Shown piece by piece: positions 43,196 to 54,155 of a stretch of DNA of 64,000 nt. This DNA comes from Diplodia intermedia (taxonomy: Eukaryota > Ascomycota > Dothideomycetes > Botryosphaeriales > Botryosphaeriaceae): positions 372,001-436,000 of the forward strand of contig JAKEKT010000006.1 in NCBI GenBank assembly GCA_021495925.1, written 5' to 3'. The translations under genes and the position numbers were made by a program. The notes beneath the pieces are model-generated. The model was not told the origin of the DNA. It saw nothing but the letters and a program-made list of their open reading frames with translations, and ran no database searches. Every line of letters starts with the position of its first letter. The first letter of the stretch is position 1.

Positions 43196-44470
43196 TGTAT
43201 GTTTAGGTTTGCAGCTGAAGATGTTTGAGAATGAGCAGGTGACAGAGAACTAGATGGGAAGGAAGCAGGCAGGGCTCGGGAAGAAGCAGAAGGGGACTGA
43301 GGAAGAAAGATGCGGGGCGCGTCCAAAGAAGAGCGGGGTCTACTGAGAGCTTTTATCGCAGCATTTTAGTAATTGTTCAAGGGTCTTACGGGGTTATCGG
43401 CGGGGATTGCCCCCGGGGATAGGTGGGGTGGTTGGAAGAGTGGTGACGCTTGGCTTTGGAGCGGATGACATATCGGTGCCCTCGCTTATCGATAAGAGCT
43501 GCACGTTGCTCGTTTAGGCAGTTGCCGTCCACATGGGTTTGAGCAGTGGTGCTGGTATGGTTGGTATGCCTCGCATCATGTTGAGTTCCACGGCGCGAAT
43601 GCCTTTCAAGCGAAATCTCTTTCCGCAAGGGCGGTAACTTTAGGTAACGTGTGGATTGCTGATGAGCGCTAAAGCCGAGCATGCCAGCGAAGGGAAGCCC
43701 GCCGCCGCCGATCATGGTAGAACTGCGTAGATGCCGAACGGTAAACCATCAACTATCCCCACAAGCTGCATGCATAAGACTGAGGAGTTCGATGCGGCAT
43801 ACCATTGTTATGTTACGGTTTGATTCGCTACGCATGGCATCGGTGGTGCTGCATAAAACCATCATGATCGTTTGATAGAGTATGTACAGCCCCCTCTCGC
43901 TTGGTATGTATCCCTGTATATTCGCATCTATCCAATTGACTATCATCTAAGAAACCCCTCGCACACCCACATGTTTTCTCCAGCCTCCGGCGGGCTGGCA
44001 GTGAGAGAAACGTGGGAGCTATGGCCACCATGTGCACGGTGCCCGCCCAAAACCCTTTGCCTCGGCACCGAGCTATCTGCTAGCAACTCTGCAGCGCTCT
44101 GTGGCTCCCAGGCCAAGCTTTTTACAACACCCACCAGACAACGAGAGCATAGCGTGAGGGACGATCCGATGCCTAAACTCAGTTTCAGATGGTTAGTATC
44201 GAACAATTGAACGGAGAACCTAGGCATTTGCATCAGCTGCTCCGAGTACGTAAAACGCCTCGGCTCCCGCCCCACTATTAACATCCGCCACAGGCCACAT
44301 CGAACATCAACCATAACATCAACACCTAACAACCGTCAGGCTCCCAAGCATCTAATCTCCGGTGCATTTTTCCATTCTCCCACCATCTCTAATACAACCA
44401 GCTCTTAACATCAGCCCTCAGCGGCCAAACCAACAAGACATCACACAAAACCTCCAAACGTATCCACACC
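43196..44470. other. Divergent intergenic region
   Basis: Promoters of the amidase (-) and the HSL-type hydrolase (+). Short frames at 43386-43715 (-) and 43872-44210 (+) have no recognisable content. The 44280-44470 part is CA-rich and leads into the hydrolase start. Confidence 0.5.
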
Positions 44471-45739
44471 ATGACGACGACAACCACCACCACCACCACC
44501 ACCCACACCCCCCCGACAATCCTAACCCGCCAACCCCTCAAAACCCTCTACATCCTCACCGCCATCCTCCTCGAAGCCTTCGTCCGCCTCCCCCTCTCCG
44601 CCCTCCTCTACCTGCTGCTCCCCTCCCTCACGCGGCCGGACCCGGGCTGGACGTGGCGGCAGGCGATGGGCGTGCGCCTGCTGCGGGCCATCGTGCACCA
44701 CATGGCCGCGGTCGAAGCGCGCGTGGCGCTCTCGCTGGCGCCCGGCGCCGAGGGGGACCGGTTCGAGGTGATGGAGCCGGCCGAGAGCTCGGCCTACCGA
44801 GGACCACTGCGAGCCGACGACGACGATGGCGACGACGACGGTGACGGCGACAAACCCCGCCCCGCCAGGATCGGGGGGACGTGGTACCCGGAGCGATACC
44901 ATCCTGCTCCTGCCACGATCGACGACGACGACAACAACAACGAAAAAGCAATCGTCCTCCACTTCCACGGCGGCGCCTTCGTGCTCGGCGACGGCCGCGA
45001 GCGGGACTGCGGGCCCCTCGCGCGCACCATGCTATCAACGTGCAGCGCCACCATCTCGCACGTCTTCTGCCCGCAGTACCGGCTGGCCAGCACCGCGCCC
45101 TTCCCCGCCGCGCTGCAGGACGCGTTGACGGCGTACCTGCACCTGCGCCGGCGCCTGCGCGTGCCCGCCCGCCGCATCGTGCTGTCGGGCGACAGCGCCG
45201 GCGGCAACATCGTCAACGGCCTGCTGCGCTACCTCGGCACCTACCATGACGGTGCGGAAGAAACCCCTCCCGCGGCTTGCGCCTGGCTCTGGTCGCCGTG
45301 GACGAGCCCCGCGCTCGCCCTGGTCCCGGGCCGCACGGCGCGCTCGCCCAACCGCCGCTCCGACTACATCACCGAGCGCTTCGGCGCGTGGGGCTATCGC
45401 ACATACGCCGGGCGCCGCCGCGATCAGGGCCTGGTCGACGACGACGGGTGGATCACGGCGGTCGCGGCGAATCCGTTTCCGTCGCCGGCGCCCGTCTGGG
45501 TGCAGACGGGGGCGAGGGAGCTGCTGCTCCACGACAACGTCGAGTTCTTCGAGGGGTTGAGGCGGTTGAACGAGGAGAAGAATAGGGCGGGCGGAGTGGT
45601 AGGCCAACCGTGTGAGCTCGAGATTGTGCCGCACGCGCCGCATGACATCGCGTTGTTCGGCCACGTCCTCGGGTTTTCCAGGGAGTATGCGGAGGCGTTG
45701 AAGAAGGCCGAGGCGTTTTTCCAGAGGGTTAGGAAATGA
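44471..45739 (+). CDS. Alpha/beta hydrolase, hormone-sensitive-lipase type
   Basis: A single exon of 422 residues. It starts with ten consecutive Thr after Met, partly from an (ACC)7 run, followed by a hydrophobic segment (about 25-52) that could anchor it in a membrane. The HSL oxyanion motif is HFHGGAF (164-170) and the nucleophile elbow is SGDSAGGN with Ser242. The catalytic His is probably the one in PHAPHDIALFG near residue 390. An Asp-rich insertion (about 115-128) and a second (150-157) come from GAC repeats. Such enzymes hydrolyse short esters or lactones; the substrate is unknown. Confidence 0.88.
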   Translation: MTTTTTTTTTTHTPPTILTRQPLKTLYILTAILLEAFVRLPLSALLYLLLPSLTRPDPGWTWRQAMGVRLLRAIVHHMAAVEARVALSLAPGAEGDRFEVMEPAESSAYRGPLRADDDDGDDDGDGDKPRPARIGGTWYPERYHPAPATIDDDDNNNEKAIVLHFHGGAFVLGDGRERDCGPLARTMLSTCSATISHVFCPQYRLASTAPFPAALQDALTAYLHLRRRLRVPARRIVLSGDSAGGNIVNGLLRYLGTYHDGAEETPPAACAWLWSPWTSPALALVPGRTARSPNRRSDYITERFGAWGYRTYAGRRRDQGLVDDDGWITAVAANPFPSPAPVWVQTGARELLLHDNVEFFEGLRRLNEEKNRAGGVVGQPCELEIVPHAPHDIALFGHVLGFSREYAEALKKAEAFFQRVRK

Positions 45740-46138
45740 AAGCGACGCTGGTGAAGTGTTGAACGTGGAACTGAAAGCAATGGTATCGAGAAAATCGCAC
45801 AAGACGAATGACGCGGGGGATATATCATGCCGATATTGAAAACAATACATATTAGCCTTTAGCCGGTATAGAATATCTTGCAACGCTTATAAACGACGGA
45901 TTGAGCGATGAGGTGAACTGCAGCAAAGCATAAAAACCATGGCTATGCATAAACGACCGAGGCGAGTGCGTGACAGAGCGAAAAACAAGTACAACCAACT
46001 CCGAAAAGAACAAGCGAAAGAACGATCGCTAAAGACACACAACTCAAGCACTGATAACCAAAAGGCCCGTCCAACTCATGTCCAAACATGTTACCATCTA
46101 CAATCGTCGACATCATTTCTCACATGTGATAGCTTCAT
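45740..46138. other. Intergenic between convergent genes
   Basis: AT-rich 3' flanks of the hydrolase and the calpain gene. No gene seen; the 45939-46196 frame is Lys/Arg-rich but without support. Confidence 0.5.
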
Positions 46139-49100
46139 TCATCCTTGCCTCGACCCCTCAACATTTGCGGGTGTACTGCCGATTGTGCCCATGTAGGCGT
46201 CGAACTTTCCATAACTCGGATCGGGTGTCATGGCACCGAGGCCCCTCGTGGCGTCCTTGGCAGAGTCGTCGATATCAAGTGTCCTGTCGAGACCCTTGCC
46301 CTTCTTGGTCTCCTCACGCTTCGGCCTGGACACATCGATGGTGACATCTGTGTCCTTGCTGTAGACGCGAAGACCCACGACACAGACGGCGTTCCAGGGG
46401 TCGCGCTCGAATCGGTCATCGGGGTCCTCTTCTTCGGGCTGGTTCGAAGCCTGTTCCTGGTCCCGGTCGCCTTGGAGATGCATTTGGACCTTCTCGATCA
46501 GACTGAACTGGTTGCAAGCATCGTAAAACTCGTCCTCTGTCTCGGAATCGCTGGTGGGATCATCCAATTCGGAGTCCCAGGAAAGATCGCTATCGCTGAG
46601 CCCTGAAGCATCGACCATGGAGCCGGCAACAGAAGAGGCACGCGAGCGGTTGATGTGGATGTTGGGGACACCGCCAGGGTGTGGCGACAGCGTATCACGG
46701 CGACGCGGCCGTGGGGGGCGAGGAGATGTCGCACGGCGGCCGCTGGGCGAAGGAGCGGGGGATGCATTGCGGGCATCCTTCTTACCGTCCTCGTTGTAGC
46801 CACCACGGCCATTGTAGCCGCCACGGCCGTTGTAGCCACCACGGCCTGTGTAGCCTTGTTCGGGAGCAGGCGAAGCGGACGGAGACCTGGCGCGAGAACC
46901 CGGAGGTGGCGTATCAGGGCGAGAGTTCTGCGGCTCGGCTACTTCGTTGTAGCCACCTCTTCCGTTGTATCCACCACGACCAGTGTAGCCTCGAGAGGGC
47001 GACGAAGTTCTGTGCGGTATTTGAGGGGTGCCAGAACGGGAGTCGGGCTCAGGAGCATCGTTGTAGCCACCGCGGCCGTTGTATCCGCCACGACCGTTGT
47101 AGCCACCGCGGCCGGTGAAGTCTCCAGCAGGGGACTCGCGGCCCTCGATGGGCAGAGTCTCGGCAGGAGGGCGGCGGTCGTATGCAGAGGGCGGTGCACC
47201 GACCTCAGGAGTACCCAAGGACCGAGGGGTATGGGGGTGACCGTCAGTCGACGCTTCACCTTCATTGTACCCACCGCGGCCTTCGTTATAGCCGCCACGT
47301 CCCTCGTTATAGCCGCCACGGCCATTGTACCCGCCGCGACCACCAAACCCAGGCTCGCCGTCAATAGGAGTAGGAGCCTCGAAAGTCAGGGAGGGTGAGT
47401 TATGGTGGGAAGGAACCTTCTCGTCAGCGGGCTCGGTGACAACTTCGGGGAAGGACTCAGTGGACTCGTTGTATCCGCCGCGGCCGTTGTAGCCACCACG
47501 ACCGTTGTAGCCTCCGCGGCCTTGGAACGCGCCGGAGTTCTCCATAGCGTTGTGAGCTGCCTCAACACGCATAGGAACCTGAGCGCCAGAAGCCGAAGAC
47601 CGACCACGGTGGTGAGAGCGGACGGAAGGCCTGGTTTCGTCGGCATCATCACCGCTCATGGAGATGCCGAGCGGGTCGGCAGAGTCGGGCTGGTTGTCCA
47701 TTGACCCAGGGGTCGGGAGACCATTCGGTGCTCCGCCTTCGGCTTGCCTCTGAGCCCGTTTGACCTGTTTCTTCTGCTCCCGAAGCCTTGCCTTCTGACG
47801 GTGTTTGCGCATCTTCTCGTGCTGCTTCTTCTTTTTCGCCTTCTCCAGGGCCTTTCGTTCCTTCTTCTGTCGCTGCTTGTCTTCCCTTGCGAGTTGCTTG
47901 AACTGGCCTTTGGCATGAGCAAGGTCGTAGCTGAGACCGGTCGAGAGCAACTTCTCCCTGCGGTTGAAGCAGTTGTCGCGCACGACATCGATAGGGCTGG
48001 GCCTTGCGTAGCGCTTCGCCGTAATCTTGAGAAGTACAGTATATGTACCAGGCTCAAGATCAATTTCTGTGCTGACAGAGCGCTTCATGTAGTATGGGCC
48101 GTTGCTGCGAACAATGTAATCGGGCTCGTCGCCTCTGTGGACTCGGAACTGGAGATGGAAGTCGTAGGGACCCTCAAGGCCGGCAAAGTAGCGGTCATCG
48201 AGTTGCTGGAGGACGATGACAACCGGGCTTGCCTTGCTGAGGGTAATAGTGAATTTGGTGTCGAGGTAGTCAACAGACCAAGGAACATTGAGGCTCGTCC
48301 ATTGCTGGGTGATAGTCCACTCTGGGCCGAAGAGACGAGTACGGTCGAAGTGTTGGTAGTGGCGCAGGAGGTCCTTGTAGCTGATCCAGAACACGCCATC
48401 GTCGCCAAAACGGTGGTTGAGCGCTTGCATACGCTCGGGGGTCCACTCCTCAGAGCCGTCAGACCATGCGCCGCGCCACTCTGTCTTGCCCCAGGGGTTC
48501 CTTTAATTCGTTAGCGGGGCCGCTCAGATACCAATGGTTCATTCAACTCACCTCAGCTTGAGCAGTCTGTGTTCCCCAGTCTCTCTGGCCTCCATGATGG
48601 AGTAGGCATGCTTCTCCTGAATGCCCTTTCTCTCACCATAACTGCCTCCCATTTGACCGCAGCCAAAGAGGAACTCTTTGTTCACCTGCATGAGCTCCTG
48701 CCAGAACTTATTCTTGTCGAGAATGTCTGTGGAGAACAGCTCGGAGGTGACACCGCCGGTGAGATCTTCGATACCCTCACCTACGAAGCCACCATCGATG
48801 GCAGAGTAGTCGCCGTGGGCTTTGGCGTATGCTTTCTCGAGCAGCGGCAGCCATGTCTCGTTCGGATCGCTGCATTGCGCAAAATACAACGCTCTTGATC
48901 CGGTCTGCATAACAGTGCGGTACTCCTCCTCGGGGCTTTTTCTGTTCTGCAGCTCGAGCCATTGGTGGCGGTCGCGGATTGAGTCGTCAAAATCCTCCTT
49001 GATAAGGTACAGCTTGTCGTCGATGACTTCGGAGATCCACTCTCCATCTGGACATGGTCAGCATCTTGGCATTGATAACACGCGTAACCTAGCACTGACC

Positions 49101-49931
49101 TCTGTGGAAGACGAAGCCATAAACGCCAACTTCTTCGTCCCGCGCCACGCAGACACGGTCGATGAGGTCCTTCTTGTTGCTCAACGTGCAAAGGGCTGAC
49201 ATCAACCAGCAATCGCCGTCGTTGCCCTGCCGGATATCATTCGCCGAGGCGCCGTCGACGAAGAAGCGCGGATTATCGAAAATGTCCTGGACCGTTGTCA
49301 GCCGCCACTATCCCACGGCCCGTAAGCGCTAAGCAATAACTGTCTTACCTCTATCCTTTTCACGGACATGGGCTTGAGCTCCGACGTAGTCTCACCCAAT
49401 GTGGTCAAGCAGTCCGGCGGTACGCCCATCTGCTTGCTTCGCCGGAAATCCGTCTCGAGATCGAAGTGCGGATCTGAGTGGCAACTTGTCAGCATAGCCC
49501 GGTGCCCAGAATTAGCTTGCGTGACGGTGCTCACCTCTGTATTTCTGATTGATGCGTCGGCAGTCGCGCACGATTTTCCGGACCTTCTCTTGACACGAGG
49601 CCACGGCCTCCTCGTAGGAGGCCATGGCATTTTGCGCCTGCGGGCTCCCGGCATCGCGTTCTTTCTTGTGGTGGGCGGCGGCGCGTTTTGCGTAGAGGTT
49701 GTCGGGCAGAAGGGTGAAAATCTTGCCCGGGTGATTGGTGGTGAACTTGTCCCAGAATTGCTGCACCTCCCTCTGCGGGTGTTGCTTCTTCATCTTGCGG
49801 CGGGGAGGCGCCGGGTCGGGCGGCGGCGGGGAGCGGTCTCGACCGGAAACGGAGGGTGCGCGTGAAGGGGCTCGAGAGGGCGGACGGGTCGACGACTCGA
49901 GGAGTTCAAAGTTGGATCTGGAGCTCGACAT
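46139..49931 (-). CDS. Calpain-type cysteine protease with RGG/Tyr hexapeptide repeat tail
   Basis: Five exons on the minus strand (49931-49535, 49473-49349, 49286-49100, 49047-48552, 48500-46139) give 1188 residues. The papain-like calpain core is complete: Cys200 in RQGNDGDCWLMSAL, His383 in EKHAYSIMEARE and Asn403 in RNPWGKTEWRGAW, with Asn and Trp rebuilt over the last splice. A beta-rich domain follows (about 450-580), then a Lys/Arg-rich helix (about 590-650). Residues about 727-965 hold 15 copies of GRGGYN in five clusters. A C-terminal segment with DPWNAVCVVGLRVYSKD closes the protein. No EF-hand calcium domain or signal peptide is present. It differs from PalB by lacking a recognisable MIT domain. 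Calpains cut substrates at limited sites; targets here are unknown. Confidence 0.93.
46793..47521 (-). repeat. Five clusters of GRGGYN-coding 18-bp repeats
   Basis: Fifteen 18-bp units, grouped 3, 4, 3, 2 and 3 in protein order, encode the hexapeptide GRGGYN, in one cluster spaced by single Glu. Codons differ between units (Gly, Arg, Tyr and Asn positions vary at third bases) while the peptide is identical. The spacers between clusters are Pro/Ser/Glu-rich and not repeated. Confidence 0.95.
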
Positions 49932-52444
49932 AGGGTATGCGGAGGTTGGCGGAGAGGCGGGCGGCTACTGGTGGTTCAATGACCGGGGTATCAAATGCGG
50001 CGAAACGAGGCGCGGTGGGCTGGTGGATTCATGGCGGCAGCATGGAGAAGCCGGAGGGTGTTATATAGCAAGCGACGGTAAGGTCACCCAGGAGGGTTGA
50101 GGAGAATGGAGAGAAGGTGCGGCTGAGCGGTGCTCGCATGCGGCAGCTCCATGGTGCGAGGATGGCGCCGGCTTGGAGGCGTGTATTTTCAGAGCGTGCA
50201 GGGTGGGGGCGGTAAAGCTGCCACCCATGTCGCGCTGGCCGGGCCACTCACAGCGCGCAAGCCCAGCCCTGAGAAAGCGGACGTGTGGCTGCTGCTCAGC
50301 TGCAGCCCCGGCTCGTTCCAGCGCCGTCCAGCCGGCAGTCTGAGCCCGCGGCTGTGTGGAAACGGCCTCTAGCGGAGAAGGCAAAGAACTGATGCCTGCA
50401 GGCAACCAGGGGCCCTGTCGATGACGAACATGGGCGAGCCAAACACCTCACCACCGCACCGTGATTCACCACCGTCCTCACCGCGCCCCCAGGGCTGCGT
50501 TTCACAGTCACACCGAGGCGCAACCCTTGGCCCAGACAGAGCGGTCCGCAGCGCTGCGATGCGACGTGGGCGCGCTGCCTACCGGCACTGCGGATACAGC
50601 CCATGTCTAGCCCACCCCACGGCACCCCACCGAACGGTATTGGTGCTATTTTGGTGCTGTCTGCTCTTGCCTGATGCCATTGGTTGCATGTCCTGGGTAC
50701 TTTATCCAGCGCGCGCGCGCGACTACTCGTAGGGCTGCTGCTTCTCACCAAGCCATCCGCGCCCAAACGCCGTACCCGACGCCATCTGCTCTGCTCGTCT
50801 GCGCGCCAGGCCACTGGGCTATGCATACGACCTTCGAGCCGCGCCGAATGCTGACCGCGAGACGCGCGCGGTGGCACATGGCGCCCCAGGCACGCTCCAT
50901 CTGCATGTCAGCACACCATACAGATACGGCGGTCCTTTGCTCCATCATCGCAGAAAAGCCCGCCAAGGGCCTCGCGTGCTACCCCTCGCTACGCTCCTGG
51001 GGGGCCGGTACCTCCCATTTGAGAGAGACCAATTCCTGCTCGTGCTCGAATGTCATGGTCTGACATATCTGCCAAGCTCTGCTTCCGGCGCGGTCCCGCG
51101 AGGCTGCGGGATGCGAGCTGCGAGAGAAGTCCACAGACAATGGGACGAAGAGAGTGCGAGTGCTGCATGTGAAAAGTCACATAGTGTCTCCCTTGCCATG
51201 GCCAACTCAGCATTCGTCACATTATTGCTGACAACAGAGGCCGCTTCCGCCGGGGCCACGCCTGTCACCGCAAAGAGTCACCGCAAAGAGGGTCCGCTGT
51301 CATCATGAAGAAAAATGTCAGGGCTCAAAGCGTCATTGGTCGGCGTCGTATCCGGCGCGCAAGGGACGTATTCTTTTCGCCACTCAGACTGGCCGCATCG
51401 TCGAGCAATTTTGCCTTACGACTGATTTTTTTCTAAACGCGGAATGTGAGTGTTGATCGGGCGCTGAAACGGAAGGATGAGGTTGGCGGGCTGAATTTCG
51501 TTTGCCTTCTTGAGCCTTTGAGAGTCATGCAACTGCATCTGCTGAATGCTCGGTGTGGTGGTGTCCTGTCTGCGCCCTGGTGGAGGTTCGCCTGGTCAAA
51601 TCGGTCCCGAGTAAAGGCTTATTGTGGTACGCCGGTCTATCACTTCCTTGCGGGGTATGTCCTACAGGGCGCATGAGGGGTGATCGTGCCGAAATTAGAA
51701 ATCCGGCACGGGTAGGGAACAATTATCGGCGTACAGGATGCAAGAAGCCTATTTGGCAATTTCTCTCCTCGCAGATAACGGAGACAAGATCTAAGACATG
51801 ACGGATGTCGTACATGCTGGCTAAAAAGGCTCCAGAGGCCGCACTCGCTCAGCCTACTTTGCCTATGCCGTATACGAGCGAAGCTTGACAATTCATCATG
51901 ATGGATTGACGACAGCACGGTGGGCTGCAAAGACTTGAGCTCGCCTACAACGCCAGCAATTGCAAACGTCCGGACGTAAATGTCAGTTTTCCAGTCCCAC
52001 CTAGGTGGACGGTCGAAGCAAAATGTCCAGACGTAGATGCGTATCTAACGACTGTACATATGGCCCCAGACATAGGATCCGAGTTCTCGTAAGCAAGGCG
52101 CAATATCACCCTGTTGTTATGATCAATGGTCTCGAAATCCGAGTCCGTCAGTATTGCCGCAAAACGGTTTAAAATAACTCAATTGCTGCTACCAGAAAAG
52201 ACCGGGGTATAGTCGCTTCGGGTATAAGGATCACTGTAAAAATGCATTGCAGCCGACGCGTAAGCCGTGCAAGCAGTAGCGAATGCGGTAGCAGCATGCA
52301 GAGAGAAGCCTGTAGCCCCGTTCGGGGTCTTGTTCATCTTTTCCCACACAATCAGCCCACTTTTTCCGAACGCTCAAAACTCCCAATATCTGACCCATTT
52401 ATCCTCCGACATCAAAACTCGTTGTTATTCTGAAAGAACAAGAT
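49932..52444. other. Longest intergenic region of the window
   Basis: No supportable gene in 2.5 kb. The first part (to about 51300) is GC-rich, the rest AT-richer. Minor repeats include a tandem 13-bp unit GTCACCGCAAAGA at 51264-51289, and two 15-bp copies differing at two purine-transition positions near 51968 and 52025. Large overlapping frames (for example 50296-50877, -) look like GC-rich noise. Confidence 0.5.
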
Positions 52445-53372
52445 CTACTTCGACTCGGAAGCAGCAGGAGCCTCGGCCGCAGCCGGAGTCTCGGTAGCAG
52501 CGGGCGTCGGGGCAGCAGCAGGAGCCGCAGCAGCAGCCTCAGGCTTGGCTTCCTCGGTCTTCGCAGGCTCCTCGGCCTTCGCAGGCTCCTCGGTCTTCGC
52601 GGGCTCCTCGGTCTTAGCCTCCTCCTTCTTCTCGGCAGGCGCAGCGTCGAGGATGGGGTATTCGTCGAGGGGGCCGCTGGTAGCAGACATGCCCTCAGAA
52701 GAAGGGGGCCCAGTGGTACTGGCTTCGGGTCCAGCAGGGTTGCTTGCCGCAGCAGTAGGAGACGGTGCCGGCGCAGCGGCACTCGAAGACGGCGCAGGCT
52801 CCGCCGCTAATGTAGTGACAACGGTACACTTGTTAGCATCAGGGCGGCTTTTTGCGGTAGTGGACACGGGCTGGACGCGCGGCAGGTGGACGGGAAACTC
52901 ACCGGTGGGCTCCGGAACTTGTTCCTCCTTCTTGGCGGCCTCACCCTCCGCGGCAGGCGCTTCGGCCGGCTTGGGCTCCTCCGGTTTGGGTGCCTCTGGG
53001 TTCTTCGCATCGGTATCCGCAGCAGCAGCAGGAGCGGCAGCAACTGCACCAGCAGCGACGGCGGCGCCGGCGGCCGGGGCCGCAGCGGGGGCGGGGGCGG
53101 CGGGTGTTGTCTCGGTCGGCTTGCCGGCGTCGGTCGCGGTTGCAGCCTGGTCGGTGGGCTTCGCAGGACCGGCGGCGTTTGGCTTGTCGTCGTTCTTCGC
53201 GGCCTTCTTCTTCTTGAACATGTTCTTGAAGGCCTTCTTCACAGTGGCCATCGCGTCAGGGGCTGAAGACGATGAATTAGCATGAATCGCGGCGTTGGCG
53301 GCGTTGGCGCGCAGTTGGGGCGACGACGCTCGTCGACAGAGCGTGCAGTGGCTACTCACGGACTCCAGGCAT
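52445..53372 (-). CDS. Ala/Pro/Glu-rich disordered protein with basic N-terminus
   Basis: Exons 53372-53360, 53262-52903 and 52806-52445 on the minus strand give 244 residues. The first coding exon is 13 nt (MPGV plus one base); its GTGAGT intron has a GCTAAT branch site and ends TTCAG. If that exon is not used, translation could start at the internal ATG at 53251. The second intron (52807-52902, 96 nt) has GTGAGT, TGCTAAC and ATTAG signals, is divisible by three and has no stop. The N-terminus has MATVKKAFKNMFKKKK, which may bind membranes or nucleic acids. The rest is Ala/Pro-rich with a run of TEEPAK-like repeats (TEEPAKTEEPAKAEEPAK). No folded domain is recognised. Confidence 0.75.
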
Positions 53373-54155
53373 GGCGGCGGTAGAGGGCTATCGAGCAGAC
53401 ACTCAACAGCAGCAGATGGGTGAGGGGTGAGTGTGTGGGGAGAGATGCAATCGGGAGGCTTGGGCGGGAGGCGTCCGGGTTTTGAAGGAACGATGGCCCA
53501 AAGGAGCGAAGCGGTCGGCGGGCGGTCGTGGAGTGGAAGAGGTCGTGAGACTCCAGGAGCTCAAAGCGCGAGCGCAAGGATGCAGCTTGCTCAGCCCCAG
53601 ATTCAAAGACGCGCCAAGGCCGTTTCAGGGTTTCGAGCTACTATTTTTGGTCCAAGCGCCGCTCCACAGCAGCTTCAAGAAGATTTGGGCCCTCTGAGCC
53701 CCGCTGAGGGCGCTGCACTCTTGCTCCGTGGATGGTTGAGTGCGATATTTGGACGAATTTGTCCGCGTTCAAGACTCACATCACGTCCACGCATTAGAGT
53801 CTGGGACCCATGCAGGTATGGTGCAATTTGTGAGACGGTTGTGGTGTGGCTCAATTGCACCGCTGATTGCTCGGCCGTGCGCGAAATCAATAACTTTATC
53901 TGCCTTGCGCGCGCGCCCAGCAACGTGCTCTCCGTGCGCCGATGGCCGCCTCCGCCGCGATAGGGGCATCATCCGCTGCCGTTCAATCTCCGCCGCTGGT
54001 CGTCGCCCACAGCCGAGATTCGAGTAATAAACCTGCTACTTTGCCAGCAACCATGGACGCCGCGCCTCGCAACGCAAGTGGTCCCGAGGCCCGATTCGTG
54101 TCATCCCCGAGGCCCCCCGAGCTGCTCATATAAATACCAAGAGACCAATTTCCCA
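53373..54155. other. Intergenic
   Basis: GC-rich promoter DNA of the preceding minus-strand gene and 3' flank of the RRD1 gene. A 178-codon plus-strand frame at 53427-53963 has no domain and is judged spurious. Confidence 0.5.

Noticed and set aside
46793..47521. GRGGYN array as a fungal RiPP precursor (ustiloxin type)
   Set aside because: No signal peptide and no regular Kex2 KR sites between repeats; it is part of an intracellular-type protease.
50296..50877. 193-codon minus-strand frame
   Set aside because: Arg/Cys/Gly-rich composition of GC-rich noncoding DNA, no recognisable features, no supporting introns.
51960..52040. RIP-mutated transposon remnant
   Set aside because: Only two 15-bp copies with two transitions; no longer repeat, no transposase trace and no strong local AT shift.
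53427..53963. 178-codon plus-strand frame upstream of the Ala/Pro-rich gene
   Set aside because: Overlaps other frames, no domain, lies in promoter DNA.
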